The notes: generated from the sequence alone by a model not told the origin. Positions 1-5,906 are shown, numbered from the stretch's first letter. The stretch: DNA of 5,925 nt from Rhodospirillales bacterium (GCA_018664265.1 JABJOR010000205.1:1-5925), one strand, 5' to 3'. Translations and numbers: made by a program.

Positions 1-222
1 GGTTTCAAGTCTTACCCTCATCCAAAGATAGAGGTTCATCGCCCATCTATTGGCAAGCCTCTGTTGAATTCGGATGATCCAAGTGTGGTAGCTGTTGCCT
101 CAGACGGGGTGCATGAGGGCATTAAAGTTCCGATTCTGGATTTAAATGACGTGGTTTCCATCACAGATTTTGTCCTGAACTATGTTGGTTTAACTAGTGA
201 GGTCCGTAGTGGTACAGCTTAA
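1..222 (+). CDS. mobB: MobB, molybdopterin-guanine dinucleotide synthesis adapter protein (C-terminal part only)
   Basis: Frame 1 is open from the window edge to a TAA at 220-222 and gives the last 73 residues of a protein. The fragment begins GFKSYPHPKIEVHR and continues through GKPLL, DDPSVVAVASD and a C-terminal helix-like LNDVVSITDFVLNYVGL. This order of an acidic or basic 'GFK...KIEVHR' strand, an 'xVAVASD' strand and a terminal 'DLND...ITDFVL' helix is what I recall of the C-terminal half of MobB proteins. The N-terminal P-loop that would bind GTP lies outside the window. MobB is known to bind GTP and assist MobA, which joins GMP to Mo-molybdopterin in the cytoplasm. The stop overlaps the start of moeA, which supports a shared transcript. 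The family call rests on a short fragment, so it is probable rather than certain; the following Moco genes strengthen it. Confidence 0.82.
   Translation, partial: GFKSYPHPKIEVHRPSIGKPLLNSDDPSVVAVASDGVHEGIKVPILDLNDVVSITDFVLNYVGLTSEVRSGTA
199..202 (+). promoter_or_regulatory. Ribosome binding site that favours the GTG start of moeA at 209
   Basis: GAGG at 199-202 lies six bases before a GTG at 209-211. The longer candidate start, GTG at 197, has only a T/A-rich stretch with no purine-rich core before it, and this GAGG would lie inside its coding sequence. Starting at 209 gives the protein start MVQLKDDCF, which matches my memory of alphaproteobacterial MoeA N-termini better than the version with three extra residues and the extra initiator. 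There is no nearby ATG in frame. Confidence 0.6.
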
Positions 223-1489
223 GGATGATTGTTTTGCTTCGGGGGAAGCACTTCTCCCTTTGTCTGATGCCCTGAATGATATTCATGACAGGGTTAGTGT
301 TGTTGTAGACACAATTGATTGCGAGATCGATGATTGTCTCGGACGGGTTCTGGCCGAAGACATCGTTGCTACGCGCAATGTCCCACCCCATGACAATAGC
401 GCTGTGGACGGCTACGCGCTTTACCATGATGATCTGAATCCTGATACGGAAACCCGATTGCCCTTTACCGGGCGAATTGCAGCAGGTCATCCACTTGGTC
501 GCCCAGCAATCAGAGGCGAAGCGTTGCAAATTTTTACTGGCGCTCCCATGCCTCTCGGCCCGGACGGAACACAAGCCTCTGGCCCGGATACGATCTTCAT
601 GAAAGAAGATGTTGAAATCGATGGTGATTTTGTCACCTTACCGCACGGCCAAAAGCAAGGGGCCAATCGCCGCTTTGCCGGAGAAGATATTAAAGACGGC
701 GATACCATTTTAAAAACTGGTATGCGCCTTCGTGCTCAGGAACTGGGGCTCGCTGCCTCGGTTGGACGGGCAACCCTTAAGGTATACAAGCCATTACATG
801 TTGCCGTTTTCTCAACAGGGGATGAAGTTCGTGACCCATCGGGAGATGCGCCGGAAGGTTGTATTTTTGATTCCAACCGTTTTTCCATCAAGGGCATGTT
901 ACGTGCCTTGGGGTGTGATGTAACTGATCTTGGAATTTTGCCCGATGATTTCGACACCATTGAAAAAGCACTGGGAGACGCCGCTGGCAACCATGATTTG
1001 TTGGTAACGTCTGGTGGTGTTTCGGTGGGAGAGGAAGATCACGTAAAAGCCGCTGTTGAAACGCAAGGTTCATTACATATGTGGCGACTGGCGATCAAGC
1101 CGGGGAGGCCAATTGCGTTGGGCCAAGTCAAGGGTACGGCTTTTGTAGGCCTGCCGGGAAATCCGGTTGCTGCTATGGTAACATTTCTGACAATTGCCCG
1201 GTCTATGGTTCTGTGGATATCCGGTGCTGATCATGAACAGGCTCCGAGATATACCGTTAAAGCTGGTTTTGACCATCCAAAGAAAACGGGCCGTCGAGAG
1301 TGGGTTCGTACTCGCCTTGGCGTTGATGGAAATGGTGAGTTAACCGCCTTCCGAGATCATGCAGGCGGGGCTGGGGTTCTGACCTCCATGGTTGGCGCTG
1401 ATGGACTGGTAGAACTGGATGAAGATTCAGAAGGTGCTCGTGAAGGCGCAGCTGTGTCCTTCCTGCCTTTTAGTGAGGTGATGCGATGA
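209..1489 (+). CDS. moeA: MoeA, molybdopterin molybdotransferase
   Basis: MoeA inserts molybdate into adenylylated molybdopterin to give the Mo-cofactor, in the cytoplasm. Numbering from the GTG at 209 (426 residues, normal for the family), the hallmark motifs appear in order: PPHDNSAVDGYA (59-70), FTGAP (109-113), STGDE (202-206), DSNR (221-224), TSGGVSVGEEDH (267-278), KPGRP (297-301) and GLPGNP (314-319). The acidic residues in the STGDE, DSN and SVGEED segments correspond to residues known to be important in E. coli MoeA. The C-terminal beta-barrel domain (about 340-426) is present, so the protein is complete. One oddity is an insertion of about eight residues after FTGAPMPLG compared with E. 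coli MoeA; it is flanked by a direct repeat at 557-588. The gene overlaps mobB by 14 bp and moaD by 4 bp, implying translational coupling. A start at 197 is the alternative and would add four residues. Confidence 0.96.
   Translation: MVQLKDDCFASGEALLPLSDALNDIHDRVSVVVDTIDCEIDDCLGRVLAEDIVATRNVPPHDNSAVDGYALYHDDLNPDTETRLPFTGRIAAGHPLGRPAIRGEALQIFTGAPMPLGPDGTQASGPDTIFMKEDVEIDGDFVTLPHGQKQGANRRFAGEDIKDGDTILKTGMRLRAQELGLAASVGRATLKVYKPLHVAVFSTGDEVRDPSGDAPEGCIFDSNRFSIKGMLRALGCDVTDLGILPDDFDTIEKALGDAAGNHDLLVTSGGVSVGEEDHVKAAVETQGSLHMWRLAIKPGRPIALGQVKGTAFVGLPGNPVAAMVTFLTIARSMVLWISGADHEQAPRYTVKAGFDHPKKTGRREWVRTRLGVDGNGELTAFRDHAGGAGVLTSMVGADGLVELDEDSEGAREGAAVSFLPFSEVMR
557..588 (+). repeat. In-frame direct repeat GGCCCGGA flanking a 24-bp insertion in moeA
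   Basis: GGCCCGGA occurs at 557-564 and again at 581-588, exactly 24 bases (8 codons) apart, and both copies are preceded by a CCTCT run in slightly shifted register. The codons between them encode the residues DGTQASGP, which have no counterpart in E. coli MoeA as I remember it (TGAPVPEGCEAVVMQE). The pattern is what replication slippage or a small duplication would leave. Confidence 0.6.
1475..1480 (+). promoter_or_regulatory. Ribosome binding site of moaD inside the end of moeA
   Basis: GAGGTG lies about seven bases before the moaD ATG at 1486. It sits within the last codons of moeA, so ribosomes finishing moeA can re-initiate on moaD at the ATGA junction. Confidence 0.6.
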
Positions 1490-1737
1490 AATTAATATAT
1501 TTTGCCTGGGTTCGTGAAAAAACAGGCATTTCAGAAGAAGACATCAATTTACCGTCAGAGGTTTCAACTGTATCTCAGCTTGTTGAGTGGCTGATAAATC
1601 GTGGTGATAACTATCAATCTGCCTTTGCCGATTTGAAGGTGATCAAGGTTGCTGTTAATCAGGACTATGTCAGTTTCGATACCTCCATTAAGGATGGTGA
1701 CGAAGTGGCATTTTTCCCACCCGTAACAGGCGGGTAA
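1486..1737 (+). CDS. moaD: MoaD, molybdopterin synthase small (sulfur carrier) subunit
   Basis: MoaD is a small ubiquitin-like protein whose C-terminal glycine is adenylylated and then made into a thiocarboxylate, the sulfur donor for the molybdopterin dithiolene. The 83-residue product has the expected length. It starts MKLIYFAWVREKTG, has VAVNQDYV in the central strand, and ends DGDEVAFFPPVTGG, the family's defining tail with the terminal Gly-Gly (82-83) required for activation and for insertion into the MoaE active site. It overlaps moeA by four bases (ATGA at 1486-1489) and stops four bases before moaE, so both synthase subunits should be made in step. The activating enzyme (MoeB type) is not in the window. 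ThiS and other ubiquitin-like carriers also end in GG, but the FFPPVTGG tail and the adjacent moaE make MoaD clear. Confidence 0.96.
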   Translation: MKLIYFAWVREKTGISEEDINLPSEVSTVSQLVEWLINRGDNYQSAFADLKVIKVAVNQDYVSFDTSIKDGDEVAFFPPVTGG

Positions 1738-1741
1738 TCTG

Positions 1742-2209
1742 ATGATCAGGGTTCAGCAGGAAGATTTTGATGTTGGGCAGGAAATCAAATCCTTACGGGG
1801 CAATGACACCGGAATTGGTGGAATTTGCACTTTTATAGGGACAGTGCGTGAGCTGACGAGTGATAAAGCAATTTCTTCCATGACGCTGGAACATTATCCC
1901 GGCATGACGGAAAAAGCCCTTGGCGATATTGAGATTGAAGCCAACGCGCGATGGTCCCTTTCAGGGTCTTTGATTATTCACCGCTATGGCAAGTTGGAGC
2001 CGGGCGATCAGATCGTCCTTGTTGTTACGGCCTCCCCGCACCGCGAAGCGGCCTTTGAAGCCTGTCAATTTCTGATGGACTGGTTAAAGACCAAGGCTCC
2101 ATTTTGGAAGTTGGAAGAAAACAAAAGTGGAGATCATGGTTGGGTTGACGCTAATTCTTCAGACGATGTGGCTGCCAATCGCTGGAATGAAGCCAAAAAT
2201 AAAGGGTAA
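1742..2209 (+). CDS. moaE: MoaE, molybdopterin synthase large (catalytic) subunit
   Basis: MoaE holds the active site of molybdopterin synthase; with thiocarboxylated MoaD it converts cyclic pyranopterin monophosphate to molybdopterin. The 155-residue protein shows the family signatures in order: FIGTVRE (31-37), LEHYPGMTEKAL (49-60), IIHRYGKLEPGDQIV (78-92), SPHREAAFEACQFLMDWLKTKAPFWK (98-123) and HGWVDANSSDD near the C-terminus. His100-Arg101 and Lys116/Lys123 match conserved E. coli residues (His103-Arg104, Lys119/Lys126) that line the active site. The length is normal and no key residue is missing. A purine-rich AGGCGGG at 1728-1734, overlapping the end of moaD, is a plausible ribosome binding site for the ATG at 1742. 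The kinase gene follows after only eight bases. Confidence 0.96.
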   Translation: MIRVQQEDFDVGQEIKSLRGNDTGIGGICTFIGTVRELTSDKAISSMTLEHYPGMTEKALGDIEIEANARWSLSGSLIIHRYGKLEPGDQIVLVVTASPHREAAFEACQFLMDWLKTKAPFWKLEENKSGDHGWVDANSSDDVAANRWNEAKNKG

Positions 2210-2217
2210 TTTCCCGG

Positions 2218-3135
2218 ATGTATTCTGATCCTTTCTTCGTTCATACCAATAAAATGCTCATTCTGCTTCAAAAGACAGGGCATCTGATATCACGTACAAA
2301 AACCCAGTCCACGGCTCTAAAGGGTGGGTATTGGAATGTTCTGATGCGCGTTCAGGCCCCCAAAGTAGACGTGGTGGTCAAGCAGTTCCGATTGGATGTT
2401 GTCAATTCGATGTTTCCGAACATGCCCGACGCAGAGGCACAGGCTTTGAAGTTTTTGACGCCTTTGGGACTGTCGCCAACCTTTGTTGATTATCTACCGG
2501 ATGCAGAAGGCGGTCCGGTGTTGATTTATCAATATGTCGAAGGCAATCAGTGGCAAGGCGATCTAGAGGCTGTCGGACAATTATTTCGTAAACTGCACGA
2601 TGCTCCTGTCGCAGAAGATTTTCGAATGCTGAATATCGAACCCGTCGATATTCTGGCTCAGGCTAAAGAAGCACTGAACTCAATACCGGAAGATTTCCCT
2701 GCGCGTGTTACTTTGGAAGCTTGTTTTCCGGCGGCTATAGATCACCCTGGGCTGGACAGGCGAAGCTTGATCCATACGGATACAGGGCCGGGAAATATGA
2801 TCCAGAAAAACAGTGATCTGGTCTTGATCGACTGGCAATGCCCAGGGCTGGGCGATCCAGTAGAAGACATCACCTGTTTTATATCACCGGGGATGCAGAT
2901 ACTTTACAACAGCGACCCTCTTCCCAGTGAATCTGTAGAGATGGTTTTGGAAAGTTATGACGATTCTGTGGTAATTGACCGGTTCAGGAAGCTTAGGGTG
3001 TATTATCACTATCGATATTTGTCTTATTTCGCTTACCGTTCATTTAATTTGCGCGATGAAAAACCGGATGTGGCGGATCTATATGATCTTGCATTTGAGG
3101 CTGAGTTGAAGATTCTGAAGGAGTTGTCTGCATGA
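2218..3135 (+). CDS. Choline-kinase/aminoglycoside-phosphotransferase-like small-molecule kinase, substrate unknown
   Basis: This 305-residue protein has the protein-kinase-like fold of the APH superfamily, whose members phosphorylate small metabolites with ATP. Visible landmarks are Lys55 in VVVKQF (likely ATP lysine), Glu73 in DAEAQALKFL (likely partner helix), the hinge LIYQYVEG (102-109), the catalytic loop LIHTDTGPGNMI (184-195) with His186, Asp188 and Asn193 matching HxDxxxxN, and LIDWQCPGLGDPVEDI (203-218) with Asp205 as the metal-binding DFG equivalent. All residues needed for catalysis appear intact. The C-terminal part is rich in Tyr, Phe and Arg (residues 255-280) and probably forms the substrate side. 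It starts eight bases after moaE and overlaps the next gene by four bases (ATGA), so it probably acts with that TIM-barrel protein. An antibiotic-resistance role is unlikely given the housekeeping setting. Choline, a sugar, an amino sugar or a cofactor precursor are all possible. A later start at 2254 (Met13) cannot be excluded, because the upstream AAAGGG at 2201-2206 is somewhat far from 2218. Confidence 0.85.
   Translation: MYSDPFFVHTNKMLILLQKTGHLISRTKTQSTALKGGYWNVLMRVQAPKVDVVVKQFRLDVVNSMFPNMPDAEAQALKFLTPLGLSPTFVDYLPDAEGGPVLIYQYVEGNQWQGDLEAVGQLFRKLHDAPVAEDFRMLNIEPVDILAQAKEALNSIPEDFPARVTLEACFPAAIDHPGLDRRSLIHTDTGPGNMIQKNSDLVLIDWQCPGLGDPVEDITCFISPGMQILYNSDPLPSESVEMVLESYDDSVVIDRFRKLRVYYHYRYLSYFAYRSFNLRDEKPDVADLYDLAFEAELKILKELSA
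3118..3123 (+). promoter_or_regulatory. Strong ribosome binding site of the TIM-barrel gene, inside the kinase gene
   Basis: AAGGAG lies eight bases before the ATG at 3132, a near-perfect Shine-Dalgarno sequence placed in the last codons of the kinase. Together with the ATGA overlap at 3132-3135 it supports coupled translation and fixes this start. Confidence 0.75.
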
Positions 3136-4058
3136 GCATTGTTGCCATGCATATTCATTCTTTTTCTCTGCGATATCAATTTCGCTATCGTGATGACTTT
3201 GATGTTTTTGACTTCATTGATCTGGCTCACACCGAAGGGTTTGCCGGGGTCAATATTTCTGCTAATGGGCCGGGATACCGTGATCTTTGCGGGACCACAG
3301 GTGAGCATTTTGAGGCCGTGCGTCGAGCGCTTTCAGAGCGTGGTATGGGCTGTGAACTTGATACCAGTGATACCAGTTATGAAAATATGACAACCATGAT
3401 TGATGTGGCAAAATCGTGTGGCGCTGATCAATTGCGAACCTATACGCGTTATCCCCGTGAGATGCCTGATATTATTGAACGTACAATCGAAGATTTAAAA
3501 TCCATTGCGGATTACGCTGAAAAATCCAAGGTTCGGGTATTGTTGGAAAATCATGAAGATTTCAATGGCCCTCAGATAGCTCAAATACTGAATGTCGTGG
3601 ATCATCCATGGATAGGGGCACTGTATGATTACGGTAATTCCCAGATGGTGGGGGAAGACCCTTTTGTGGCATTGGATGCAATGCAACCCCATATAAGTGC
3701 TGTGCATATGAAAGATCACGTAATGATCCACCATGATGGCAAGGCAATTGTTCAGGGTGTTTCCATGGGGCAGGGGCGTTTGCCTATTATGGATATCACA
3801 AGGCGTTTGCTTGATACGGGGTTGGAGCGGATTTGTTTTGAAAACGTATGGTCCTATAATGCACCGCTGTTGACCCCGGAAAAAAATTTGCCACATACGG
3901 CATGCTTTGAATTTGATAATCAACTCGCTTGTTTAACGGGCGATGAATTATCACAGGATGATGCACTCAATGGCGAAATGGTAGCTTTCCGACAAGGTTG
4001 GGACTGGTTGCGTAACATGTTTGAACGTGATGAAATTTCTTTATCACAAGTATCGTAG
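3132..4058 (+). CDS. Sugar phosphate isomerase/epimerase-like TIM-barrel protein (xylose isomerase-like fold)
   Basis: The 308-residue product looks like a member of the xylose isomerase-like TIM-barrel superfamily (AP endonuclease family 2 type), which includes sugar isomerases, epimerases and inosose dehydratase-like enzymes that use a divalent metal. The likely metal ligands appear in the usual order at strand ends: Glu139 in VLLENHED, Asp166 in ALYDYGNS, His192 in AVHMKDH and Glu237 in ICFENVW. The N-terminal strand (AMHIHSFSLRYQ) and GFAGVNISANGPGYRDL (36-52) fit the first barrel strands. The C-terminal tail after residue 250 is helical in character and ends DEISLSQVS. There is no signal peptide or membrane segment, so it should be cytoplasmic. 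It overlaps the kinase gene by four bases, suggesting the two act on the same metabolite. Substrate and reaction (isomerase, epimerase, dehydratase or lyase) cannot be told from the sequence. A tandem 9-bp repeat at 3360-3377 encodes DTS-DTS. Confidence 0.85.
   Translation: MSIVAMHIHSFSLRYQFRYRDDFDVFDFIDLAHTEGFAGVNISANGPGYRDLCGTTGEHFEAVRRALSERGMGCELDTSDTSYENMTTMIDVAKSCGADQLRTYTRYPREMPDIIERTIEDLKSIADYAEKSKVRVLLENHEDFNGPQIAQILNVVDHPWIGALYDYGNSQMVGEDPFVALDAMQPHISAVHMKDHVMIHHDGKAIVQGVSMGQGRLPIMDITRRLLDTGLERICFENVWSYNAPLLTPEKNLPHTACFEFDNQLACLTGDELSQDDALNGEMVAFRQGWDWLRNMFERDEISLSQVS
3360..3377 (+). repeat. Tandem 9-bp repeat GATACCAGT x2 in the TIM-barrel gene
   Basis: Two identical, directly adjacent copies of GATACCAGT (3360-3368 and 3369-3377) encode Asp-Thr-Ser twice, at residues 77-82, in frame. 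The identical codons suggest a recent small duplication. Confidence 0.75.
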
Positions 4059-4068
4059 TCGTTTTTTT

Positions 4069-4077
4069 AAAGGTGAG
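4069..4077 (+). promoter_or_regulatory. Ribosome binding site of the LOG-family gene
   Basis: AAAGGTGAG ends five bases before the ATG at 4083 (its AGG core is nine bases away). It lies in the 24-base gap after the TIM-barrel stop, following a run of seven T (4062-4068). No hairpin precedes the T run, so it does not look like a terminator. Confidence 0.55.
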
Positions 4078-4082
4078 TATTT

Positions 4083-4898
4083 ATGTCTGAGAATGGAGTA
4101 GAGCATCAGGTTTTTTTCCAGGATGATGATTTTATGGAAGGTGATTATGGCAGGCCGGTGCGTATCCTTTCTGAATATCTGGGGCCGTTGTCAAAGTTTA
4201 AAGAGGAGCGGATTAGCGACACCATTGTGATGTTCGGGTCAGCTCGCACGCTTTCGCAGAAAGATGCTGATGCAAAGTTGAAAGAAGCGACACGCACCGG
4301 AGAAGGTGTTAATGCAGCAAATATTGCAGTAAAAAATGCACATTATTATGAAGCCGCCCGGGAGTTGGCCAGCCGATTTACAGTTTGGGCGCGAGGTATT
4401 GATGAGGAGAAGCAACGCTTTGTGGTTTGTTCTGGCGGTGGGCCGGGAATTATGGAGGCCGCCAATAGAGGCGCTAACGACGCCGGCGGAACAAATATTG
4501 GTCTCAATATTCAACTGCCTTTCGAGCAGCACGAAAACCCGTATATCACGGATGATCTATCGTTCCAGTTCCACTATTTCTTTATGCGCAAGTTCTGGTT
4601 TGTCAGTCTCGCCAAAGCCGTCATTGTTTTTCCCGGCGGATTTGGCACCCTGGATGAATTCTTCGAACTTATGACACTGAACCAGACCGGGAAGCTGGAC
4701 CACAAAATCCCCATCGTATTATTTGGAACCAATTACTGGAGCAAGGTTCTAAACCTGGACGCCATGGCAGAAGAAGGAACTATCAGCCCGGAAGACGTTA
4801 ATTTGTTCTACCGGACAGACAGTATTGATGATGCATTCAAATTCATCACAGATGATCTGAGCGCAAATTCCATGGATATACCTGGGTTGATTCTTTAG
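4083..4898 (+). CDS. LOG-family protein (nucleoside 5'-monophosphate phosphoribohydrolase-like; often labelled 'lysine decarboxylase')
   Basis: LOG-family enzymes have a Rossmann-like fold and typically cleave the base from nucleoside 5'-monophosphates, including cytokinin nucleotides and, in related bacterial PpnN-type proteins, AMP and GMP. The defining motif PGGFGTLDE lies at 184-192, preceded by SGGGPGIMEAANRGA (117-131) and by Met168-Arg169-Lys170 in HYFFMRKFWFV, which carries the conserved arginine. The N-terminal part (20-60) holds YGRPVRILSEYLGPL and DTIVMFGSAR, as in the longer LOG proteins of about 270-350 residues; at 271 residues this belongs with them and not with the compact plant-type LOG of about 200. 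All catalytic residues I can check are present. It is the last gene of the + strand cluster, 24 bases after the TIM-barrel gene, and its TAG overlaps the stop of ilvE on the other strand. The name 'lysine decarboxylase' for this fold is a known historical misnomer. The exact substrate is unknown. Confidence 0.88.
   Translation: MSENGVEHQVFFQDDDFMEGDYGRPVRILSEYLGPLSKFKEERISDTIVMFGSARTLSQKDADAKLKEATRTGEGVNAANIAVKNAHYYEAARELASRFTVWARGIDEEKQRFVVCSGGGPGIMEAANRGANDAGGTNIGLNIQLPFEQHENPYITDDLSFQFHYFFMRKFWFVSLAKAVIVFPGGFGTLDEFFELMTLNQTGKLDHKIPIVLFGTNYWSKVLNLDAMAEEGTISPEDVNLFYRTDSIDDAFKFITDDLSANSMDIPGLIL
4895..4898. other. Tail-to-tail overlap of stop codons (LOG gene and ilvE)
   Basis: The sequence TTAG contains the TAG of the LOG gene (4896-4898, + strand) and the TAA of ilvE (4897-4895, - strand). 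There is no intergenic space and I see no clear stem-loop with a T run around it, so the two converging transcripts probably run into each other's coding sequence. Confidence 0.9.
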
Positions 4899-5797
4899 GC
4901 AGCGCTGACCTTTGCTGGTGGTGTCTTGCCAACGTAAGCCTCATACGCTTCCATCATTGTGTTGACTAGATCACCAACACTGTAGGTGTTGTCATCAATG
5001 CGGCCAACCGGGGTAACTTCTGCGGCGGTTCCCGTTAAGAAAACCTGCTCAGCTTTTGCCAATTCTTCTGGCATGATGGTGCGTTCAATAACTTCAATGC
5101 TCCTTTCGCGTGCCAGATCGATAACGGTTTGGCGGGTGATGCCATTGAGGAAGCAATCCGGTGTTGGTGTATGTAATTTGCCATCGCCAAATGTCATGAA
5201 AATATTTGCCCCAGTGGCTTCTGCGACGTGACCGCGATAATCCAGCATCAAAGCGTCTTCAAAGCCTTCTTGCTCGGCAGCATGCTTGGACAGGGTGCAA
5301 ATCATGTAAAGTCCGGCAGCCTTGGCATGAACCGGAGCAGATTCTGTAGATGGACGTCGCCATTTTGAGGTTTTCAGGGAAATTCCTTTTGCGCGGGCTT
5401 CCGGTGAGAAATAAGATGGCCACTGCCATGCGGCAATTGCCAGATTAATCTTGTTCTTCTGAGCACTGATGCCCATCATTTCACTACCACGCCAGGCAAC
5501 AGGGCGAACATATCCATCAATGATATTGTTGATGCGCAGGGTTTCGCGACAGGCCTCATCTATTTCTTCAACAGAATAGGGGATTTCAAAACCCAAAATT
5601 GCTGCTGAATCTTTCAAGCGTTGTGAATGCTCGGTCAATTTAAAGATTTTACCGCCATAGGCACGATCACCTTCAAACACGGAAGATGCATAGTGCAGAC
5701 CATGGGTCAGAACGTGCACATTGGCCTCGCGCCAATCCGTCATTTCACCATTGTACCAGATCAGGCCGTCATGTTCGGCAAAAGATGGAGCAGACAT
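4895..5797 (-). CDS. ilvE: Branched-chain amino acid aminotransferase (fold type IV PLP enzyme)
   Basis: IlvE catalyses reversible transfer of the amino group between glutamate and the keto acids of leucine, isoleucine and valine, the last step of their synthesis, in the cytoplasm. The 300-residue protein has the normal length. Visible features are LTHGLHYASSVFEGDRAY (30-47), Arg98 in GYVRPVAWRG, Lys159 in PVHAKAAGLY as the PLP-binding lysine, Glu193 in GHVAEATGANIF for the pyridine nitrogen, FLNGITRQTVI (216-226) and GTAAEVTPVGRID (256-268). Lys159 and Glu193 fall at the same numbers as in E. coli IlvE. The start is the first ATG in frame; only a weak purine run (CGAAAGA, read on the - strand, 5812-5806) precedes it by eight bases. 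The segment FEGDRAYGGKIFKL differs from the FEGIRCY of E. coli IlvE, so a related class IV specificity (D-amino acid or broader aminotransferase) is possible but less likely. It is convergent with the LOG gene and appears to be a separate transcription unit. Confidence 0.92.
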   Translation of the reverse strand: MSAPSFAEHDGLIWYNGEMTDWREANVHVLTHGLHYASSVFEGDRAYGGKIFKLTEHSQRLKDSAAILGFEIPYSVEEIDEACRETLRINNIIDGYVRPVAWRGSEMMGISAQKNKINLAIAAWQWPSYFSPEARAKGISLKTSKWRRPSTESAPVHAKAAGLYMICTLSKHAAEQEGFEDALMLDYRGHVAEATGANIFMTFGDGKLHTPTPDCFLNGITRQTVIDLARERSIEVIERTIMPEELAKAEQVFLTGTAAEVTPVGRIDDNTYSVGDLVNTMMEAYEAYVGKTPPAKVSAA

Positions 5798-5865
5798 AGC
5801 ATTAATCTTTCGTTTTGAAGGGTTGTTTCAGAATAATCTTGCAATCCGTACCAGCGACGGGCATA

Positions 5866-5886
5866 TATGTCAATAAGACTGACATA
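5866..5886. repeat. Inverted repeat TATGTCA-N7-TGACATA, possible operator
   Basis: Perfect 7-bp arms, TATGTCA (5866-5872) and TGACATA (5880-5886), flank a 7-base spacer, the size and symmetry of a site for a dimeric repressor or activator. The left arm covers most of the candidate -35 box of ilvE. A further copy of CTGACA, the hexamer at 5879-5884, occurs at 5907-5912, one 28-base step away in the same orientation. The binding protein is unknown. Confidence 0.5.
5868..5873 (-). promoter_or_regulatory. Candidate -35 box (TTGACA) of the ilvE promoter
   Basis: Read on the - strand, 5873-5868 is TTGACA, a perfect match to the sigma-70 type -35 consensus, about 70 bases before the ilvE start. At 17 bases' spacing the -10 position reads TACGGA (5850-5845), which is a poor match, so the promoter is only a candidate. 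The hexamer lies within one arm of an inverted repeat. Confidence 0.4.
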
Positions 5887-5906
5887 ATTATTTGTATAAA
5901 ATTATG
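5883..5906. repeat. Inverted repeat CATAATT-N10-AATTATG
   Basis: Perfect 7-bp arms at 5883-5889 and 5900-5906 flank ten AT-rich bases. It overlaps the right arm of the TATGTCA repeat. It may be a second regulator site or simply low-complexity AT-rich promoter sequence; arms made only of A and T apart from one C/G pair make chance more likely. Confidence 0.35.

Noticed and set aside
194..574. Open frame of 126 codons on the - strand opposite moeA
   Set aside because: Antisense to strongly conserved MoeA motifs; composition and motifs do not suggest a protein.
2218..3135. Antibiotic-resistance aminoglycoside phosphotransferase
   Set aside because: Only the general kinase fold is shared; the gene sits in a housekeeping operon with no mobile element nearby, so a metabolic kinase is more likely.
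3495..3923. Open frame of 142 codons on the - strand inside the TIM-barrel gene
   Set aside because: It lies wholly within a well-supported gene, has no recognisable domain and no ribosome site; it is a shadow frame.
4059..4082. Run of seven T (4062-4068) as a transcription terminator
   Set aside because: No stem-loop of useful strength precedes it, and a good ribosome site for the next gene follows at once.
4336..4674. Open frame of 112 codons on the + strand within the LOG gene
   Set aside because: Out of frame with the LOG motifs SGGGPGIMEA and PGGFGT, which identify the real frame.
4083..4898. Lysine decarboxylase
   Set aside because: The PGGxGT motif marks the LOG family; no PLP-binding decarboxylase features are present.
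5895..5900. TATAAA as a -10 box for a + strand promoter
   Set aside because: No acceptable -35 hexamer is found 16-18 bases upstream, and the sequence is part of a generally AT-rich repeat.
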